Notes: generated by a model not told the origin, from the letters alone. A stretch of DNA of 64,000 bases from Sphingomonas immobilis (GCF_030580995.1 NZ_JAUQSZ010000005.1:210341-274340), one strand, 5' to 3'. Numbered from the stretch's first letter, positions 35,566 through 46,093 are shown. Made by a program: numbers and translations.

Positions 35566-37122
35566 ATGACGGGGGAAGATCGCATCGATCTGGCGCATCA
35601 GGCGCCGTTCGCGCTCGGTGCGCTGTCCGTCCTGCCGCCGACGCGCGAGGTCGTGCTGGGGACCACGCGCGAGGTGCTGGAGCCGCGGGTGATGCAGGTG
35701 CTGGTCGCGCTGGCGCGGGCGGACGGCGCGATCCTGTCGCGCGACGATCTCGGCCGCATGTGCTGGGAAAACCGCGTGGTCGGCGAGGATTCGATCAACC
35801 GCGTGATGTCGCGCCTGCGGCGCGTGGCGGAAGGGATCGGCAAAGGCAGCTTCCACGTCGAGACCGTCACCAAGGTCGGCTACCGCCTGATCCGTGAGGG
35901 CGGCGCGGTGCCCGTCGAGGCGGCCGTGGTGGGGTCCACCCCCGCCCCTGCTTCAAGTATCAACCGGCGTGGCCTGATCGCCGGCGGCCTCGCGGCGGGC
36001 GGCGTGCTGGCGGCGGGCGGCGGCACTGCCTGGTGGCTCAGCCGCCACAAGGCCGATCCGGCGGTCGCGACGCTGCTCCAGCAGGGCGGCGTTCAGATGA
36101 TGCAGGCGAGCCCCGAAGGCGTCTCGCAAGCGATCGGCCTGTTTCGCCGCGCAACCCAGATCGATCCCGATTATGCCGACGCCTGGGGCATGCTCGCCAG
36201 CGCTTACTCGAACGCCGCGCACGGCCGCGCCGCCAGTCAGGTGCGCGAATTGCGCGACCGCACCCGCTCCGCCGCCGCCCGCGCGCTCGCGCTCGATCCG
36301 GCGAACCCCTATGCCAAACTCGCGCTCAGCGGACTGATGTCGCGAAGCGGCGGCTGGACGGGCGCGGAAAAGATCATGCGCGACGGGCTGGCGGCCCGGC
36401 CCGGCGACATCGGCATGTCGGTATCGCTGGGCTTCCTGCTCGCGTCCGTCGGCCGCAACCGCGAGGCCGCAGCGCTGCTCGACGGGTTGATGGCGCGAAT
36501 ACCGCCTGCGCCGGGCCCGCTGTTCATGCGCGCGCAATGCCTGTGGGCGGCCGATCGACTGGAGGATGCCGACCGCGCGATCGCCGAGATGTACGCGCTG
36601 TTCCCGATGCATTTCGCGGTGTGGTTCACGCGCTTCTACTATCTCACCTACGCCGGGCACCCGGACGAGGCGCTGGCGATGGCGAACGATGTCGGATCAC
36701 GGCCGCCGGGCATCCCGGACGACAATTTCAACCAGGTGATCGCCTGCGCCCGCGCCGTGCAGAGCCGCTCCGCCGCCGATATCGACGCCGCGCTCGCCAT
36801 CGTCGTGCCGGCGGCGCGCGCGGCGGCGGGCGCGTGCGAGAACGTGGTCGCCTTCGCCGCCTTCGTCGGCCGACCCGACATCGCCTTCATGCTGTGCGAC
36901 GCCTATTATTTCGGCCGCGGGTTCGAGATCGGCGACGTGCGCTTTACGCGCCAGCAGGGCACCTACACGCGGCGCGGCGACCGCAATTCCCGCTTTCTCT
37001 TCGGTCCCGCTGCAGCGCCTTTGCGGAAGGACGCGCGCTTCGCGGCGCTGGTCGGGGAGATCGGCCTCGACAAGTATTGGCGCGATGCCGGGGTGCAGCC
37101 GGACTACCGCCGCACCGCGTGA
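35566..37122 (+). CDS. CadC-like membrane-bound winged-helix regulator with TPR-like region
   Basis: The 518-residue protein combines an OmpR/ToxR-type winged helix at residues about 15-105 (LEPRVMQVLVALARADGAILSRDDLGRMCWE, then VSTVT-like VETVTKVGYRLI), a transmembrane or Tat-like segment at 130-150 (GLIAGGLAAGGVLAAGGGTAWWL), and a TPR-rich C-terminal half (LDPANPYAKLALSGL, AAARPGD, HPDEALAMA). That layout is of one-component regulators that sense periplasmic signals. It starts 32 bp after parE. Target and signal are unknown. Confidence 0.75.
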   Translation: MTGEDRIDLAHQAPFALGALSVLPPTREVVLGTTREVLEPRVMQVLVALARADGAILSRDDLGRMCWENRVVGEDSINRVMSRLRRVAEGIGKGSFHVETVTKVGYRLIREGGAVPVEAAVVGSTPAPASSINRRGLIAGGLAAGGVLAAGGGTAWWLSRHKADPAVATLLQQGGVQMMQASPEGVSQAIGLFRRATQIDPDYADAWGMLASAYSNAAHGRAASQVRELRDRTRSAAARALALDPANPYAKLALSGLMSRSGGWTGAEKIMRDGLAARPGDIGMSVSLGFLLASVGRNREAAALLDGLMARIPPAPGPLFMRAQCLWAADRLEDADRAIAEMYALFPMHFAVWFTRFYYLTYAGHPDEALAMANDVGSRPPGIPDDNFNQVIACARAVQSRSAADIDAALAIVVPAARAAAGACENVVAFAAFVGRPDIAFMLCDAYYFGRGFEIGDVRFTRQQGTYTRRGDRNSRFLFGPAAAPLRKDARFAALVGEIGLDKYWRDAGVQPDYRRTA

Positions 37123-37152
37123 GCAAGTGCGGTAAGCCTTTGGTCGTAAGCA

Positions 37153-37229
37153 TTAACCCTATCGCAAAATCCCGTAAGCGTGAATCTCCCTAGGGTGTTT
37201 GTACGAAATTTCCCCGAATCATTAACCAT
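37153..37229 (+). promoter_or_regulatory. CtrA-like half-sites and GANTC methylation sites upstream of the MraZ-like gene
   Basis: TTAACC half-sites occur at 37153 and 37222; the second reads TTAACCAT, the classic CtrA half-site. GAATC (a GANTC methylation site for CcrM) occurs at 37182 and 37216. The 77-bp stretch is AT-rich for this genome. Assignment is by motif only. Confidence 0.5.
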
Positions 37230-37263
37230 GATGAAAGGATGACGTCAGCACGGGGGAAGCCCA

Positions 37264-37848
37264 ATGAGTCGTCCATTCATCGGAAGTTCTATTTGCGAAA
37301 TCAGCCGCAATGGCGATCTTTCGCTTTCCGATAGTTTTTGTATCGCGATCACTTCGCGTGATGCCAAAGAAAATCTCTACGTCGGCCTGCACGATTACAT
37401 GAATTGCCTGGTCGTGTACGATGACGTCCTGCTCAACGACCGGCTCGACCGGCACGAGCGCCGCCGCGTTGCCGAGGGCGGCACCGCCCCGGCCGAGCAG
37501 CTCGACCGGCTCCGCAGCAATTTCGGCTTCGCCTCGGCTACCAAGCTCGACGGCAAGGGCCGCATCGCCATCGCCCCCTGGCTCCATGAGCGCGGCGGCG
37601 AGGCCCACCGCGCGCTCGTCGTCGGCATGGGCCACTCCATCGAGATCTGGGATCTCGACCATGTTCTCGCGCACGGCAGCCGTGACCTGCGCAACCTCGC
37701 CATCCGCCATCTCGAAATCATCACTGCCAAGTCGGCCAACAACAAGGGGGACCAATATGTCTTTTCTCTGCAATCTGTTCGGACATCGGGCCTCGACCAC
37801 GACGCTGGAAAATCAGGGCTTCCTGTTCACCCGCTGCACACGCTGTAA
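37264..37848 (+). CDS. MraZ-like SpoVT/AbrB-fold protein, outside the dcw cluster
   Basis: The 194-residue product looks like MraZ: the second AbrB half is clear (RLRSNFGFASATKLDGKGRIAIAPWLHERG, then RALVVGMGHSIEIWDLDHV, residues about 78-142). The first half is degenerate (ICEISRNGDLSLSDSF). MraZ normally opens the division and cell-wall cluster before mraW/rsmH, but no such genes are here. The ATG follows GGGGGAAG. Its last 92 bp overlap the next gene in another frame. Upstream DNA has CtrA-like and GANTC sites. Confidence 0.65.
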   Translation: MSRPFIGSSICEISRNGDLSLSDSFCIAITSRDAKENLYVGLHDYMNCLVVYDDVLLNDRLDRHERRRVAEGGTAPAEQLDRLRSNFGFASATKLDGKGRIAIAPWLHERGGEAHRALVVGMGHSIEIWDLDHVLAHGSRDLRNLAIRHLEIITAKSANNKGDQYVFSLQSVRTSGLDHDAGKSGLPVHPLHTL

Positions 37849-38221
37849 CCACGACATGCTGCGGACCGTCGGGTCCGAGACGACGTGGCGCTCGGTGCCG
37901 GCCGGTTTCCGCATCGATTGGGGCAAGGTCGACATGCGCAGCTTTCAGGATCCGTCGTGGATCGTGCGGAAATGGCGCGCGGTGACGGCGATGTTCACCA
38001 CGCTCGATCTGCTGGTCTCGTCGCTCTGGTGGACCGTGGTGGACGTCATCAACGCCGTCCGCTGCACGATCAAGGATGCCTATGCGGCCGCGCGCCGGCG
38101 TCCTCAGGCACCCGATCCGCTGTGGAGCCTGCCGCCCGCTGGCATGAACCGTCACGCGGCGGCGATGGCGGCGGTCGCCAACGACTTCGGCTACGCCCGC
38201 AAGCCGCGGCTCGCCGCCTGA
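37757..38221 (+). CDS. Hypothetical protein with zinc-ribbon-like N-terminus
   Basis: The 154-residue protein starts MSFLCNLFGHRASTT and has TRCTRCNHDM near residue 30, giving a Cys-His/Cys-Cys set suited to zinc. Later segments include a hydrophobic stretch (TLDLLVSSLWWTVVDVINAV) and a basic C-terminus. The ATG follows AAGGGGG. It overlaps the MraZ-like gene by 92 bp and ends before a strong terminator. I do not know the family. Confidence 0.55.
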   Translation: MSFLCNLFGHRASTTTLENQGFLFTRCTRCNHDMLRTVGSETTWRSVPAGFRIDWGKVDMRSFQDPSWIVRKWRAVTAMFTTLDLLVSSLWWTVVDVINAVRCTIKDAYAAARRRPQAPDPLWSLPPAGMNRHAAAMAAVANDFGYARKPRLAA

Positions 38222-38246
38222 TTTCGCGTTCCGGCGTCAGGCCGGA

Positions 38247-38316
38247 CCGGCGCTCCGTTACCCCGCCCCTTGGGTCGCATTCTAGGGCGGGACGCGAGCG
38301 GAGCGCCGGCTTTTTT
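38247..38316 (+). terminator. Long-stem Rho-independent terminator
   Basis: CCGGCGCTCCG (38247-38257) pairs with CGGAGCGCCGG (38299-38309), with an inner CCGCCC/GGGCGG pair, followed by six T. It ends the MraZ-like operon. Confidence 0.85.
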
Positions 38317-39159
38317 CTACCGATTACCGCCGATGATATCGCCGAGCCCGCCGAGCAGCGATCCCTCGCCGCGATTCTGCCCGCCCGTCGGGCCAGCCAC
38401 CGCGATCACCCGCCCGGCAAGCCGCGCGAACGGCAGCGACTGGATCCACACCTTGCCCGGCCCGGTCAGCCGCGCGAAGAACACGCCCTCGCCGCCGAAG
38501 ATCATGCTCTTCACGCCGCGCACCATCTCCAGATCGAAATCCACCGTCGAGGTGAAGGCCGCGACGCAGCCGGTATCGACATGGAGTTGCTCGCCGGGGC
38601 CGAGCTCGCGCTCGATCACCGTGCCGCCCATCTGCACGAACACCCAGCCGTCGCCGTCCAGCTTCTGCATGATGAAGCCCTCACCGCCGAACAGCCCGGT
38701 CATCACGCGCCGCTGGAAAGCGATGCCGATCGACACGCCCTTGGCGGCGGCGAGGAACGCGTCCTTCTGGCAGATCAGGGTGCCGCCGACGTCGCTCAGC
38801 TTGATCGGCAGGATCGCGCCCGGCGTCGGCGCGCCGAACGCGACGCGCGCCTTGCCCGATCCGTTGTGCGTGAAGACGGTGGTGAACAGGCTCTCGCCGG
38901 TCACCAGCCGTTTGCCCGCGCCGAGCAGCGCGCCCATGAAGCCCTGCCCCTGATTGGCCGAACCGTCGCCGAACACCGTCGTCATGCCGATGCTCGCGTC
39001 TTTCCAGACGAAGGCGCCGGCTTCCGCCACCGCGCTCTCGCCGGGGTCGAGTTCGATCTCGACGAACTGGAGCTCCTGCCCCTTGATCTCGAAGTCGATG
39101 TCGTCGGAGACGCCCGACTGGCGGCGATGTTCGTACGTCTGGTCCCACGGTCCCGGCAC
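38317..39159 (-). CDS. AIM24/TIGR00266 family protein
   Basis: The 280-residue protein matches the TIGR00266/AIM24 family: DIDFEIKGQELQFVEIELDPGES, FVWKDASIGMTT, GGEGFIMQKLDGDGWVFVQMGG and GPGEQLHVDTGCVAAF, a beta-sandwich of TRAP-like fold. The molecular function is unknown in bacteria. It is a separate unit upstream of a small gap before leuB. Confidence 0.85.
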   Translation of the reverse strand: MPGPWDQTYEHRRQSGVSDDIDFEIKGQELQFVEIELDPGESAVAEAGAFVWKDASIGMTTVFGDGSANQGQGFMGALLGAGKRLVTGESLFTTVFTHNGSGKARVAFGAPTPGAILPIKLSDVGGTLICQKDAFLAAAKGVSIGIAFQRRVMTGLFGGEGFIMQKLDGDGWVFVQMGGTVIERELGPGEQLHVDTGCVAAFTSTVDFDLEMVRGVKSMIFGGEGVFFARLTGPGKVWIQSLPFARLAGRVIAVAGPTGGQNRGEGSLLGGLGDIIGGNR

Positions 39160-39238
39160 TGACTGTCCTCCTATAGGTGGTGTAGCCTTATAATACGCAT
39201 CACACGGGGCGGAAGATTGGATCGATGCGACGTACCCC

Positions 39239-40288
39239 TCAAAGCGCCGCCAGCACCGCGTCTCCCATCGCCGCCGTCGTCATCGTCCCGCCCAGATCGG
39301 CCGTGCGCGCGCCGCCTTTCAGCGCAGCGGACACCGCCGCCTCGACCCGCGCCGCTTCGTCGTGGAGGTCGAGCGAGTGGCGCAGCAGCATCGCCGCCGA
39401 CAGGATCGTCGCGCACGGGTTGGCCTTGCCCTGCCCGGCAATATCGGGCGCGGAGCCGTGGATCGGTTCGTACAAGCCGTTGTCGCCGCTCCACGCGCGC
39501 AGCGACGCGCTCGGCAGCATCCCGATCGAGCCCGCGCACATGCTCGCCTGATCGGAAAGGATGTCGCCGAACAGATTGCCCGTCACGATCACGTCGAACT
39601 GGCCGGGGTTGCGCACGAGCTGCATCGCCGCGTTGTCGACATACATGTGCGTCAGCGCGACTTCGGGATAATCCTTCGACAACTCGATCACCACGTCGCG
39701 CCAGAGCTGCGAGGTTTCCAGCACGTTGGCCTTGTCGACCGAGCAGAGCTTGTTTTTGCGCCGCTTCGCCATTTCGAAGCCGACGACGGCAATGCGCCGA
39801 ACCTCCTCCTCGTTGTACGACATGACGTCATAGCCTTCGCGCTTGCCGTCGGCGGTCGTGCGCAGGCCTTTTTCGCCGAAATAGACGTCGCCGGTCAGCT
39901 CGCGCAGGATCACCATGTCGATCTCGCGTGCGACTTCGGGGCGCAGCGCGGAGGCGTCCTCGAGGCCGGGGAACAGCGTGGCGGGGCGCAGATTGGCGAA
40001 CAGGCCGAGCTGCTTGCGCAGGCCAAGGATCGCCTGCTCGGGGCGCAGCGCCCGGTCGAGCGCGTCGCCGCGCGGATCGCCGACCGCGCCAAACAGGATC
40101 GCATCGGCGCGCTTCGCCAGCTCCCACGTCGCGGGCGGCAGCGGATGCCCGGCGGCGACATAGCCGGCATAGCCGATCGCCCCCTCCTCGAAAGTGATAT
40201 CGAGGTTCAGGGCTTCGAGAATCCGTCGCGCCTCCGCGGTAACTTCGGGGCCGATGCCGTCGCCGGCGAGGATCGCGATCGTCTTCAT
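39239..40288 (-). CDS. leuB: 3-isopropylmalate dehydrogenase
   Basis: The 349-residue NAD-dependent enzyme carries out the third step of leucine synthesis. Blocks: [51 protein letters not shown] (metal and NAD site) and [18 protein letters not shown]. The start is MKTIAIL at 40288 rather than the longer frame. A REP-like pair lies upstream toward recO. Confidence 0.96.
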   Translation of the reverse strand: MKTIAILAGDGIGPEVTAEARRILEALNLDITFEEGAIGYAGYVAAGHPLPPATWELAKRADAILFGAVGDPRGDALDRALRPEQAILGLRKQLGLFANLRPATLFPGLEDASALRPEVAREIDMVILRELTGDVYFGEKGLRTTADGKREGYDVMSYNEEEVRRIAVVGFEMAKRRKNKLCSVDKANVLETSQLWRDVVIELSKDYPEVALTHMYVDNAAMQLVRNPGQFDVIVTGNLFGDILSDQASMCAGSIGMLPSASLRAWSGDNGLYEPIHGSAPDIAGQGKANPCATILSAAMLLRHSLDLHDEAARVEAAVSAALKGGARTADLGGTMTTAAMGDAVLAAL

Positions 40289-40317
40289 GAGGATTCCTGT
40301 CATTGTCCCAACCTCCG

Positions 40318-40400
40318 TTCGCCCTGAGCTTGTCGACGGGCTGCTCTTCTTGGCACGAAGAAAGGACAGGGCTTCGACAGGCTCAGCCCGAACGGGCTTG
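40318..40400. repeat. Inverted-pair palindromic repeat between recO and leuB
   Basis: Arms GTTCGCCCTGAGCTTGTCGA (40318) and TTCGACAGGCTCAGCCCGAACGG (40377) are inverted copies of a common sphingomonad unit, with a CTTCTTGGCACGAAGAAAGG inner hairpin. Located in a same-strand junction. Confidence 0.85.
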
Positions 40401-40426
40401 GAAAGGCTTTGGCGGGCGTCAGGCGC

Positions 40427-41158
40427 TCACGCAACCGCCCTTTTGATGCGATCCACCAGCCGCACGCGCGCATCGAGCACCTCCGCCCGGCGATCGGTCA
40501 GCACGTCGCGCTCCAGGAAATGGCCGGTGATGCGCAACGCGGCGAGGATGTCCTCCCACCCCGCCTCGCCGCCCGCGCGCAGGAACGGCGGCAGCGGCAT
40601 CAGCCGCTCCTCGTAACCATAAGCCGCACCCCTGCTCACCGCACCGCCGCTCTTGGGGCTGACGAAGGCGAGATCGTCGCTCCCCCCGGTGACGACGCAG
40701 GCCTCCAGATCGAGCCCGAAGCCAAGTTCCGCCAGCAGCAGCAGTTCGTAGCGCGCCAGCGCCACCGCCCAGCCGCGCGCCGCCGGTGCCGCCGCGATCG
40801 CGGCGATCACGCCGGAGAGCGCCGCGTGAAGTCGCGGATAGGGCAAAGCCTCGGGCAAGGCGGTCGCGGTCAGCGCAGTCACCCATTCGATCGCCGCTGC
40901 CGCCAGCGGCTCGGCATAGAGTGGCGCGCGGCTCAGCACGAGTTCCACCGAAAGCTGCGCGAGCTGATCGTCGGTCCGCGCGCGCCATTCCGCCATCACC
41001 ACATTGCCGGGCTGGAGGATAGGCCGCAGCCGCCGTGAGCGCCCGCCGCGCACGTAGCCGGGCTGCAACCCGTCGTCGGGCGTCAACGCCCGCACGATCG
41101 CGCCATGCTCGCCGTGCGCGCGGACGGCGAGGATCAGCGCTTCGGCGGAGAGGTGCAT
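40427..41158 (-). CDS. recO: DNA repair protein RecO
   Basis: The 243-residue protein loads RecA with RecF and RecR in recombinational repair. Its N-terminal OB-fold has [33 protein letters not shown], and the helical domain follows ([20 protein letters not shown]). The family is weakly conserved, but the order of motifs and length fit. It is 7 bp after the DUF3857 gene. Confidence 0.88.
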   Translation of the reverse strand: MHLSAEALILAVRAHGEHGAIVRALTPDDGLQPGYVRGGRSRRLRPILQPGNVVMAEWRARTDDQLAQLSVELVLSRAPLYAEPLAAAAIEWVTALTATALPEALPYPRLHAALSGVIAAIAAAPAARGWAVALARYELLLLAELGFGLDLEACVVTGGSDDLAFVSPKSGGAVSRGAAYGYEERLMPLPPFLRAGGEAGWEDILAALRITGHFLERDVLTDRRAEVLDARVRLVDRIKRAVA

Positions 41159-41165
41159 CGGCGCG

Positions 41166-43973
41166 TCAGGGTTTGATCCCGAATTTGGCGTAATCGCTGT
41201 CGATGGTCGGCTGCATCAGCCGCGCCGCCGCCAGCTCTTCCTGGCCGGTCTTGGCATCACCCATCTGCTTGTGGATCACGCCGCGCAGGAACCAGCTGCT
41301 CGCCTGACCGGGATCGCGATCGATCGCGGCGTTGAGATCGGCGAGCGCATCGTCGAAGCGTGTCATGCGGAAGAACACCATCGCGCGACTGTCGAGTGCC
41401 GCAGAGCCCGAATCGCCCAGTTCGATCGCGCGCGAACAATCCTTCAGCGCGGTGTCGAGCCCGACGTTGAGCGTGCCCTTCACCCAGCAACGCGCATTGA
41501 GCAGATCGGCGTTGCCGGGGCTCGCCGCAATCGCGCCGTCGATCGTGCTGATCGCGCGATCCTTGTCGCCGCTTTCGGACAAGATCGTCGCCTTGGTGGA
41601 GAGGAAGGCGTTCTTCTCCTTGCCGCCCTCCGCGATGCGATCGTCGAGCAGTTCCAGCGCCGCATCGAGATGCCCGCGATCCGCCTCGAGCTGCGCGAGC
41701 TGCGTGGCGGCGGCGGACGATCCGGGATCGATCTTGCGCGCCTCGGCGATATCGGCCGCCGCCTTGTCGCGGTCGCCAAGTTCGGCGAGCAGGCGCGCGC
41801 GCTTCAGGTACGTGCCGGCGTCGGGATCGATCGCGATCGCCTTGGTCAGATCGTCGATCGCCTCGCGTCGCAGATACAGCTTCTCGTGGAACCAGGCGAG
41901 ATCGGTCAGCGGATCGGCCTTGTCGGGCCGCGCGGTGATATCCTGGCGGTAGAGCGCCAGCAGCGCGTCGAAGCGCTTGGCTTTCTTGCCGGTCTCCACG
42001 ACCTGCCACAGCGCCGGATAGCCGGCCGGGGCATTTTCGCGCAGCAGGTGCGTCTTGGCGCGCGACACCCGCGCGCGCTCGGCGGCGATATCGGCCGGGG
42101 CGATCTCCATGCGCGTGCCCTGCGCCTTGTTCTCGATCGTGAGGACACCGCCTGCGACGCTCGTCGTGCGCTCGATCCGCACGCCGGCGAGCGTGTCCGA
42201 CAGCTTCTCGGCACCGTCGAGCGTGAAGCCCGCGCCCCCCTTTGTCATAGAATCGGGCAGGATGATCGTCGTGCGCAGCTGCAGATTGCCGTCGTTGCCC
42301 GCCATCACCGGAATGTCGCGCCACGCGGCGCGCGCGCGGTCCGGCTCGAAGGCCAGCTTCGCCAGCGTCTTGTCGAGGATGACGCGGTAGCGTTCCTCCT
42401 CCTTGTTCCAGTCGGGATAGGCGATGCCGGTCGCCGCGACGGTCATCTCGCCGGTCGTCTCGTCATATTTGAGCGACCGCGTGACGACCTTGCCCTCGCC
42501 GTAGAAGCTGGAGAGCAAGGTGGTGGCGAACTTGTCGATGTCCTCCTTACCAGCCTGTTGCGAGGCGGCGTGGATCATCTGCGCGATCGGCCCGCGATAG
42601 ACGGCGGTGATCTTCATCGGTGCGGGCATGCCCACCCCCGCCGATTCGTCCAGCGCGAGGTCGACGCGCGCGTCGGCGCGGGCGGCGGGATGGAACGGGA
42701 TCCTGATCGGCTCGGCCCCGGCAGCGCGCACCGGCAGCACCCAGCCGAACGGCGGCGTGTCGTGGATGTCGACCAGCCGCGCGCCGCTGCTCGTCCCGTC
42801 GAGCCACAGCACGTCCGCGCCGATCGTCGCGCGCACCAGCACATGATCGAACGCCGCCGGCAACGGCAGGCGGCCCGGCACCATGTCGCCGAGCTGGCTG
42901 CTCGCCAGCACCGGCTCCGCCTCGACGCCGAGCGCGCGCAGCAGCGCGACCAGCAGCAGCGTCTTGGCCTTGCAGTCGCCATAGCGCAGCGACCAGGTCT
43001 GCGCGGGCGACTGGGGCATGTAGTTGCCGCCGTCCATGCCCTGGAACAGATAGCGGATCTTGCCCTGCACGAGTTCGAGCGCGAGCTCGGTGCGCTTCAG
43101 CGGATCGCTCTCGGCCGCCTTGATCTTCGCGACCTCGGCGGCGAGCGGGCTGCCGTCCGCGATCAGCCCGTCGGTCTTGTAGAGCGGCGCCATGATCTTC
43201 GAGATCGACGCCCAGTCGGCGAAGCTCGACGCTTCGATCAGGCGCGGGCCGCGATAGCGCACCGGCGCATCGCCGGGCATTTCCGGCTGCTTCGCCAGCG
43301 GCATCCTGAACTCGAGCTGGTGATAGCCGCCCGCATCGGTGATCTGCGGCACCGCGCCGGTCGCATTGGTCTTCCACGCGATCTTTTCGCCCTGCGGCCA
43401 CAGCAGGCGGACGCGCGCGAACTGGACGCGGACCGGATCGGCCAGCACGCCGTTGAGCGTCTGCACGTTGCCGCCGAGCGCCGCATCCTTCTGCGTGACC
43501 GAGGCGACGACATGCAGCACGTCGCCGACGCGCAAGCCCTCGACCGGCATCGTCGCCGTCAGGAGACCATTGAGTTGACGCTGTTCGAGACCCTCCTCAC
43601 GCCGCAGCACCGACAGCTTCGCGCCGCTCGCGAGCAGATCGATATGTTCGGCCCCGCGGATGATCTCCAGCTTGTGGACGATCAGGTCGCCCTTGTCGGG
43701 CAGCCATGGGAATTTGAGCGTGCCGATCGCGTCGAGCACCTGCTGCGACGCCGCGCGGGTGGCGGCATCGGTGTAGTTCCACACCTCGCCGTTCTTCAGC
43801 CGCTGCTGCGTGTCGAGCTGGAGGATGACGGGCGCATCGTCCTTGATCGCGGTGGCGTCGATCGGCGGCGCGGGCTTCACCCAGTCGGGCACCGGCTGGT
43901 ACAGCGGCTTGTCGCCGGCGTGAGCGGCGGCGGCCGTGGACAGCAGCGCGGCGAACAGCAGCTTGCGGATCAT
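41166..43973 (-). CDS. DUF3857/transglutaminase-like protein with TPR tail
   Basis: This 935-residue secreted protein has a signal peptide ([20 protein letters not shown]), a DUF3857 domain (residues about 40-250), and a transglutaminase-like domain (about 280-420; [31 protein letters not shown] holds the active Cys and [19 protein letters not shown] holds His/Asp). TPR-like repeats make up the C-terminal third ([42 protein letters not shown]). The exact start is uncertain between 43973, 43976 and 43985. It is probably periplasmic. The substrate is unknown. Confidence 0.82.
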   Translation of the reverse strand: MIRKLLFAALLSTAAAAHAGDKPLYQPVPDWVKPAPPIDATAIKDDAPVILQLDTQQRLKNGEVWNYTDAATRAASQQVLDAIGTLKFPWLPDKGDLIVHKLEIIRGAEHIDLLASGAKLSVLRREEGLEQRQLNGLLTATMPVEGLRVGDVLHVVASVTQKDAALGGNVQTLNGVLADPVRVQFARVRLLWPQGEKIAWKTNATGAVPQITDAGGYHQLEFRMPLAKQPEMPGDAPVRYRGPRLIEASSFADWASISKIMAPLYKTDGLIADGSPLAAEVAKIKAAESDPLKRTELALELVQGKIRYLFQGMDGGNYMPQSPAQTWSLRYGDCKAKTLLLVALLRALGVEAEPVLASSQLGDMVPGRLPLPAAFDHVLVRATIGADVLWLDGTSSGARLVDIHDTPPFGWVLPVRAAGAEPIRIPFHPAARADARVDLALDESAGVGMPAPMKITAVYRGPIAQMIHAASQQAGKEDIDKFATTLLSSFYGEGKVVTRSLKYDETTGEMTVAATGIAYPDWNKEEERYRVILDKTLAKLAFEPDRARAAWRDIPVMAGNDGNLQLRTTIILPDSMTKGGAGFTLDGAEKLSDTLAGVRIERTTSVAGGVLTIENKAQGTRMEIAPADIAAERARVSRAKTHLLRENAPAGYPALWQVVETGKKAKRFDALLALYRQDITARPDKADPLTDLAWFHEKLYLRREAIDDLTKAIAIDPDAGTYLKRARLLAELGDRDKAAADIAEARKIDPGSSAAATQLAQLEADRGHLDAALELLDDRIAEGGKEKNAFLSTKATILSESGDKDRAISTIDGAIAASPGNADLLNARCWVKGTLNVGLDTALKDCSRAIELGDSGSAALDSRAMVFFRMTRFDDALADLNAAIDRDPGQASSWFLRGVIHKQMGDAKTGQEELAAARLMQPTIDSDYAKFGIKP

Positions 43974-44047
43974 CATTTCCCCCATTTTCGCGGCGGATCG
44001 TAGCGCAGCCTCAGCCCTTCACAAGCGTGGATCGGGTGCAGGACCGA

Positions 44048-45964
44048 TCATTTCGCGTGGTAGAAATCGTGTACCTGCCGCGCCACCGCCGCGCTCACCC
44101 CCGGCGCCTTCTGCAGATCCTCCAGGCTCGCGCCGCGCACCGCGCGCGCGGTGCCGAAGTGCATCAGCAGCGCCTTCTTGCGCGCCGGCCCGATGCCCGG
44201 CACCTCGTCGAGCGGGCTCGCGCCGATCGCCTTCGCGCGCTTCGCCCGGTGCGCGCCGATCGCGAAACGATGGACCTCGTCGCGCAACCGCTGGAGGTAG
44301 AATAGCACCGGCGCGTTGACGGGAAGCTGGAACTCGCGCCCGTCGAGCAGGTGGAACACTTCGCGCCCGTCGCGGCCGTGATGTGGGCCCTTGGCTATGC
44401 CGACGAGGCAGACGTCCTCGATCCCCATCTCCTCCAGCACGCCCTTCACCGCGTTGAGCTGCCCCTTGCCGCCGTCGATCAGCACGAGATCGGGCCATTC
44501 GCCCGCATCGCGATCGGGATCCTCGGCGGCGGCGCGGGCGAAGCGGCGCTGGAACACCTCGCGCATCATCGCATAATCGTCGTCGGTCGCCGCGGTCTTG
44601 ATGTTGAACTTGCGGTACTGGCCCTTGCGGAAGCCCTCCGGCCCAGCGACCACCATTGCGCCGAGCGCGTTGGTGCCCTGGATGTGGCTGTTGTCGTAGA
44701 TCTCGATGCGGTCGGGCGGCTCGGGCAGGTTGAACAGATCGGCGACCTCCTGCAGCAGCTTCGCCTGCGTCGTGCTCTCGGCGAGGCGGCGGTCGAGCGC
44801 TTCTTCGGCGTTGCGCTTGGCCTGATCGAGCAGGCGTCGGCGCGTGCCCCGTTGCGGCACCGACAGATCGACCTTGCGACCGGCCTGCACCGTCATCACG
44901 TCGGCCAGCAACGCGGCCTCGGGCAGCTCGCGATCGACGAACACGGTGCGCGCGGGCGGCACCTCCTCGTAGAATTGCGTCAGGAAGCTCGTCAGCACCT
45001 CGTCCTCGGGAACGTCGGCGGTGTGCGCGGGGAAGAAGCTGCGGTGGCCCCAGTTCTGGCCGCCGCGGATGAAGAACGCCTGGATGCCGATCACGCCGTT
45101 CTTGCACGCCATCGCGAAGATATCGGCGTCGCCCACCCCTTCCGCGTTGATCGCCTGGCTACCCTGGATGAAGGTGAGCGCACGCAGCCGGTCGCGGATC
45201 ACCGCCGCCAGCTCGAAGTCCATATTCTCCGCCGCCGCCTGCATCTGCGCGCCGAGTTTGGCTTGCACCTGCGTGGATTTGCCCGCGAGGAACGCCTTGG
45301 CGTCGGCGACCAGCTCCGCATAAGCATTTTGCTCGATCCGCCCGACGCACGGCGCCGAGCAACGCTTGATCTGGTAGAGCAGGCACGGCCGGTCGCGTGC
45401 GCGGAAAAAGCTGTCTGTGCAGCTCCTTAGCAGGAACAGCTTCTGCAGCGCATTAAGCGTGTTGTTGACCGATCCGGCGCTGGCGAAGGGGCCGTAATAG
45501 TCGCCCTTGATCTTCCGCGCGCCTCTGTGTTTCTGGATACGGGCATAGTCATGATCCTGCCGCAGCAGGATGAACGGAAACGATTTATCGTCTCTGAGCA
45601 GGACGTTGTAGGCGGGCCGATACCGCTTGATGAGCTGCGCCTCGAGCAGCAGCGCCTCAGCCTCGTTGTTGGTCGTCACGATCGTCATCGACCGCGTCTG
45701 CGCGACCATGCGCTGTAGCCGCTTCGGCAGGCGATCGACCTGCGTGTAATTGGTCACGCGGTTCTTTAGCGCGCGCGCCTTGCCGACGTACAGCACCTCT
45801 CCGCGCGCATCGAGCATGCGGTAGACGCCCGGCCGCGTCGGCAACGTCTTGAGCACATTGCGGATCGCCGCGACGCCCATCTCCAGATCGGGCGCATCCG
45901 AGCCGCGGACGGTGTAGGTCGATTTCTCTTCGTTGAAACGATCGGGGGAATTGGGGGAGGACAT
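44048..45964 (-). CDS. uvrC: Excinuclease ABC subunit C
   Basis: The 638-residue subunit makes both incisions in nucleotide excision repair. It has the GIY-YIG nuclease at residues about 40-120 (RPGVYRMLDARGEVLYVGKAR), UVR motif (ELAAVIRDRLRALTF), the RNase H-like region with YDNSHIQGTNALGAMVVAG and LVLIDGGKGQLNA, and the C-terminal helix-hairpin-helix (EVPGIGPARKKALLMHFG). An N-terminal extension of about 30 residues precedes the first domain. Confidence 0.96.
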   Translation of the reverse strand: MSSPNSPDRFNEEKSTYTVRGSDAPDLEMGVAAIRNVLKTLPTRPGVYRMLDARGEVLYVGKARALKNRVTNYTQVDRLPKRLQRMVAQTRSMTIVTTNNEAEALLLEAQLIKRYRPAYNVLLRDDKSFPFILLRQDHDYARIQKHRGARKIKGDYYGPFASAGSVNNTLNALQKLFLLRSCTDSFFRARDRPCLLYQIKRCSAPCVGRIEQNAYAELVADAKAFLAGKSTQVQAKLGAQMQAAAENMDFELAAVIRDRLRALTFIQGSQAINAEGVGDADIFAMACKNGVIGIQAFFIRGGQNWGHRSFFPAHTADVPEDEVLTSFLTQFYEEVPPARTVFVDRELPEAALLADVMTVQAGRKVDLSVPQRGTRRRLLDQAKRNAEEALDRRLAESTTQAKLLQEVADLFNLPEPPDRIEIYDNSHIQGTNALGAMVVAGPEGFRKGQYRKFNIKTAATDDDYAMMREVFQRRFARAAAEDPDRDAGEWPDLVLIDGGKGQLNAVKGVLEEMGIEDVCLVGIAKGPHHGRDGREVFHLLDGREFQLPVNAPVLFYLQRLRDEVHRFAIGAHRAKRAKAIGASPLDEVPGIGPARKKALLMHFGTARAVRGASLEDLQKAPGVSAAVARQVHDFYHAK

Positions 45965-46024
45965 GGCAGGGATTTAGGCGCTGCGGAGTCGCTGCGCTAC
46001 CCGTCTCCCCGGAAGCACAAAGCA

Positions 46025-46056
46025 AAACGCCCGGAGCCGCTAGGCCCCGGGCGTTT
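46025..46056. terminator. Bidirectional terminator after the atp operon
   Basis: AAACGCCCGG-AGCCGCTAGGC-CCGGGCGTTT; on the minus strand it ends in TTTTG. It lies 37 bp after the last atp gene. Confidence 0.8.
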
Positions 46057-46093
46057 GATGCGACGTGAAGCAGCCCCTTACCGGGGCGACTGT

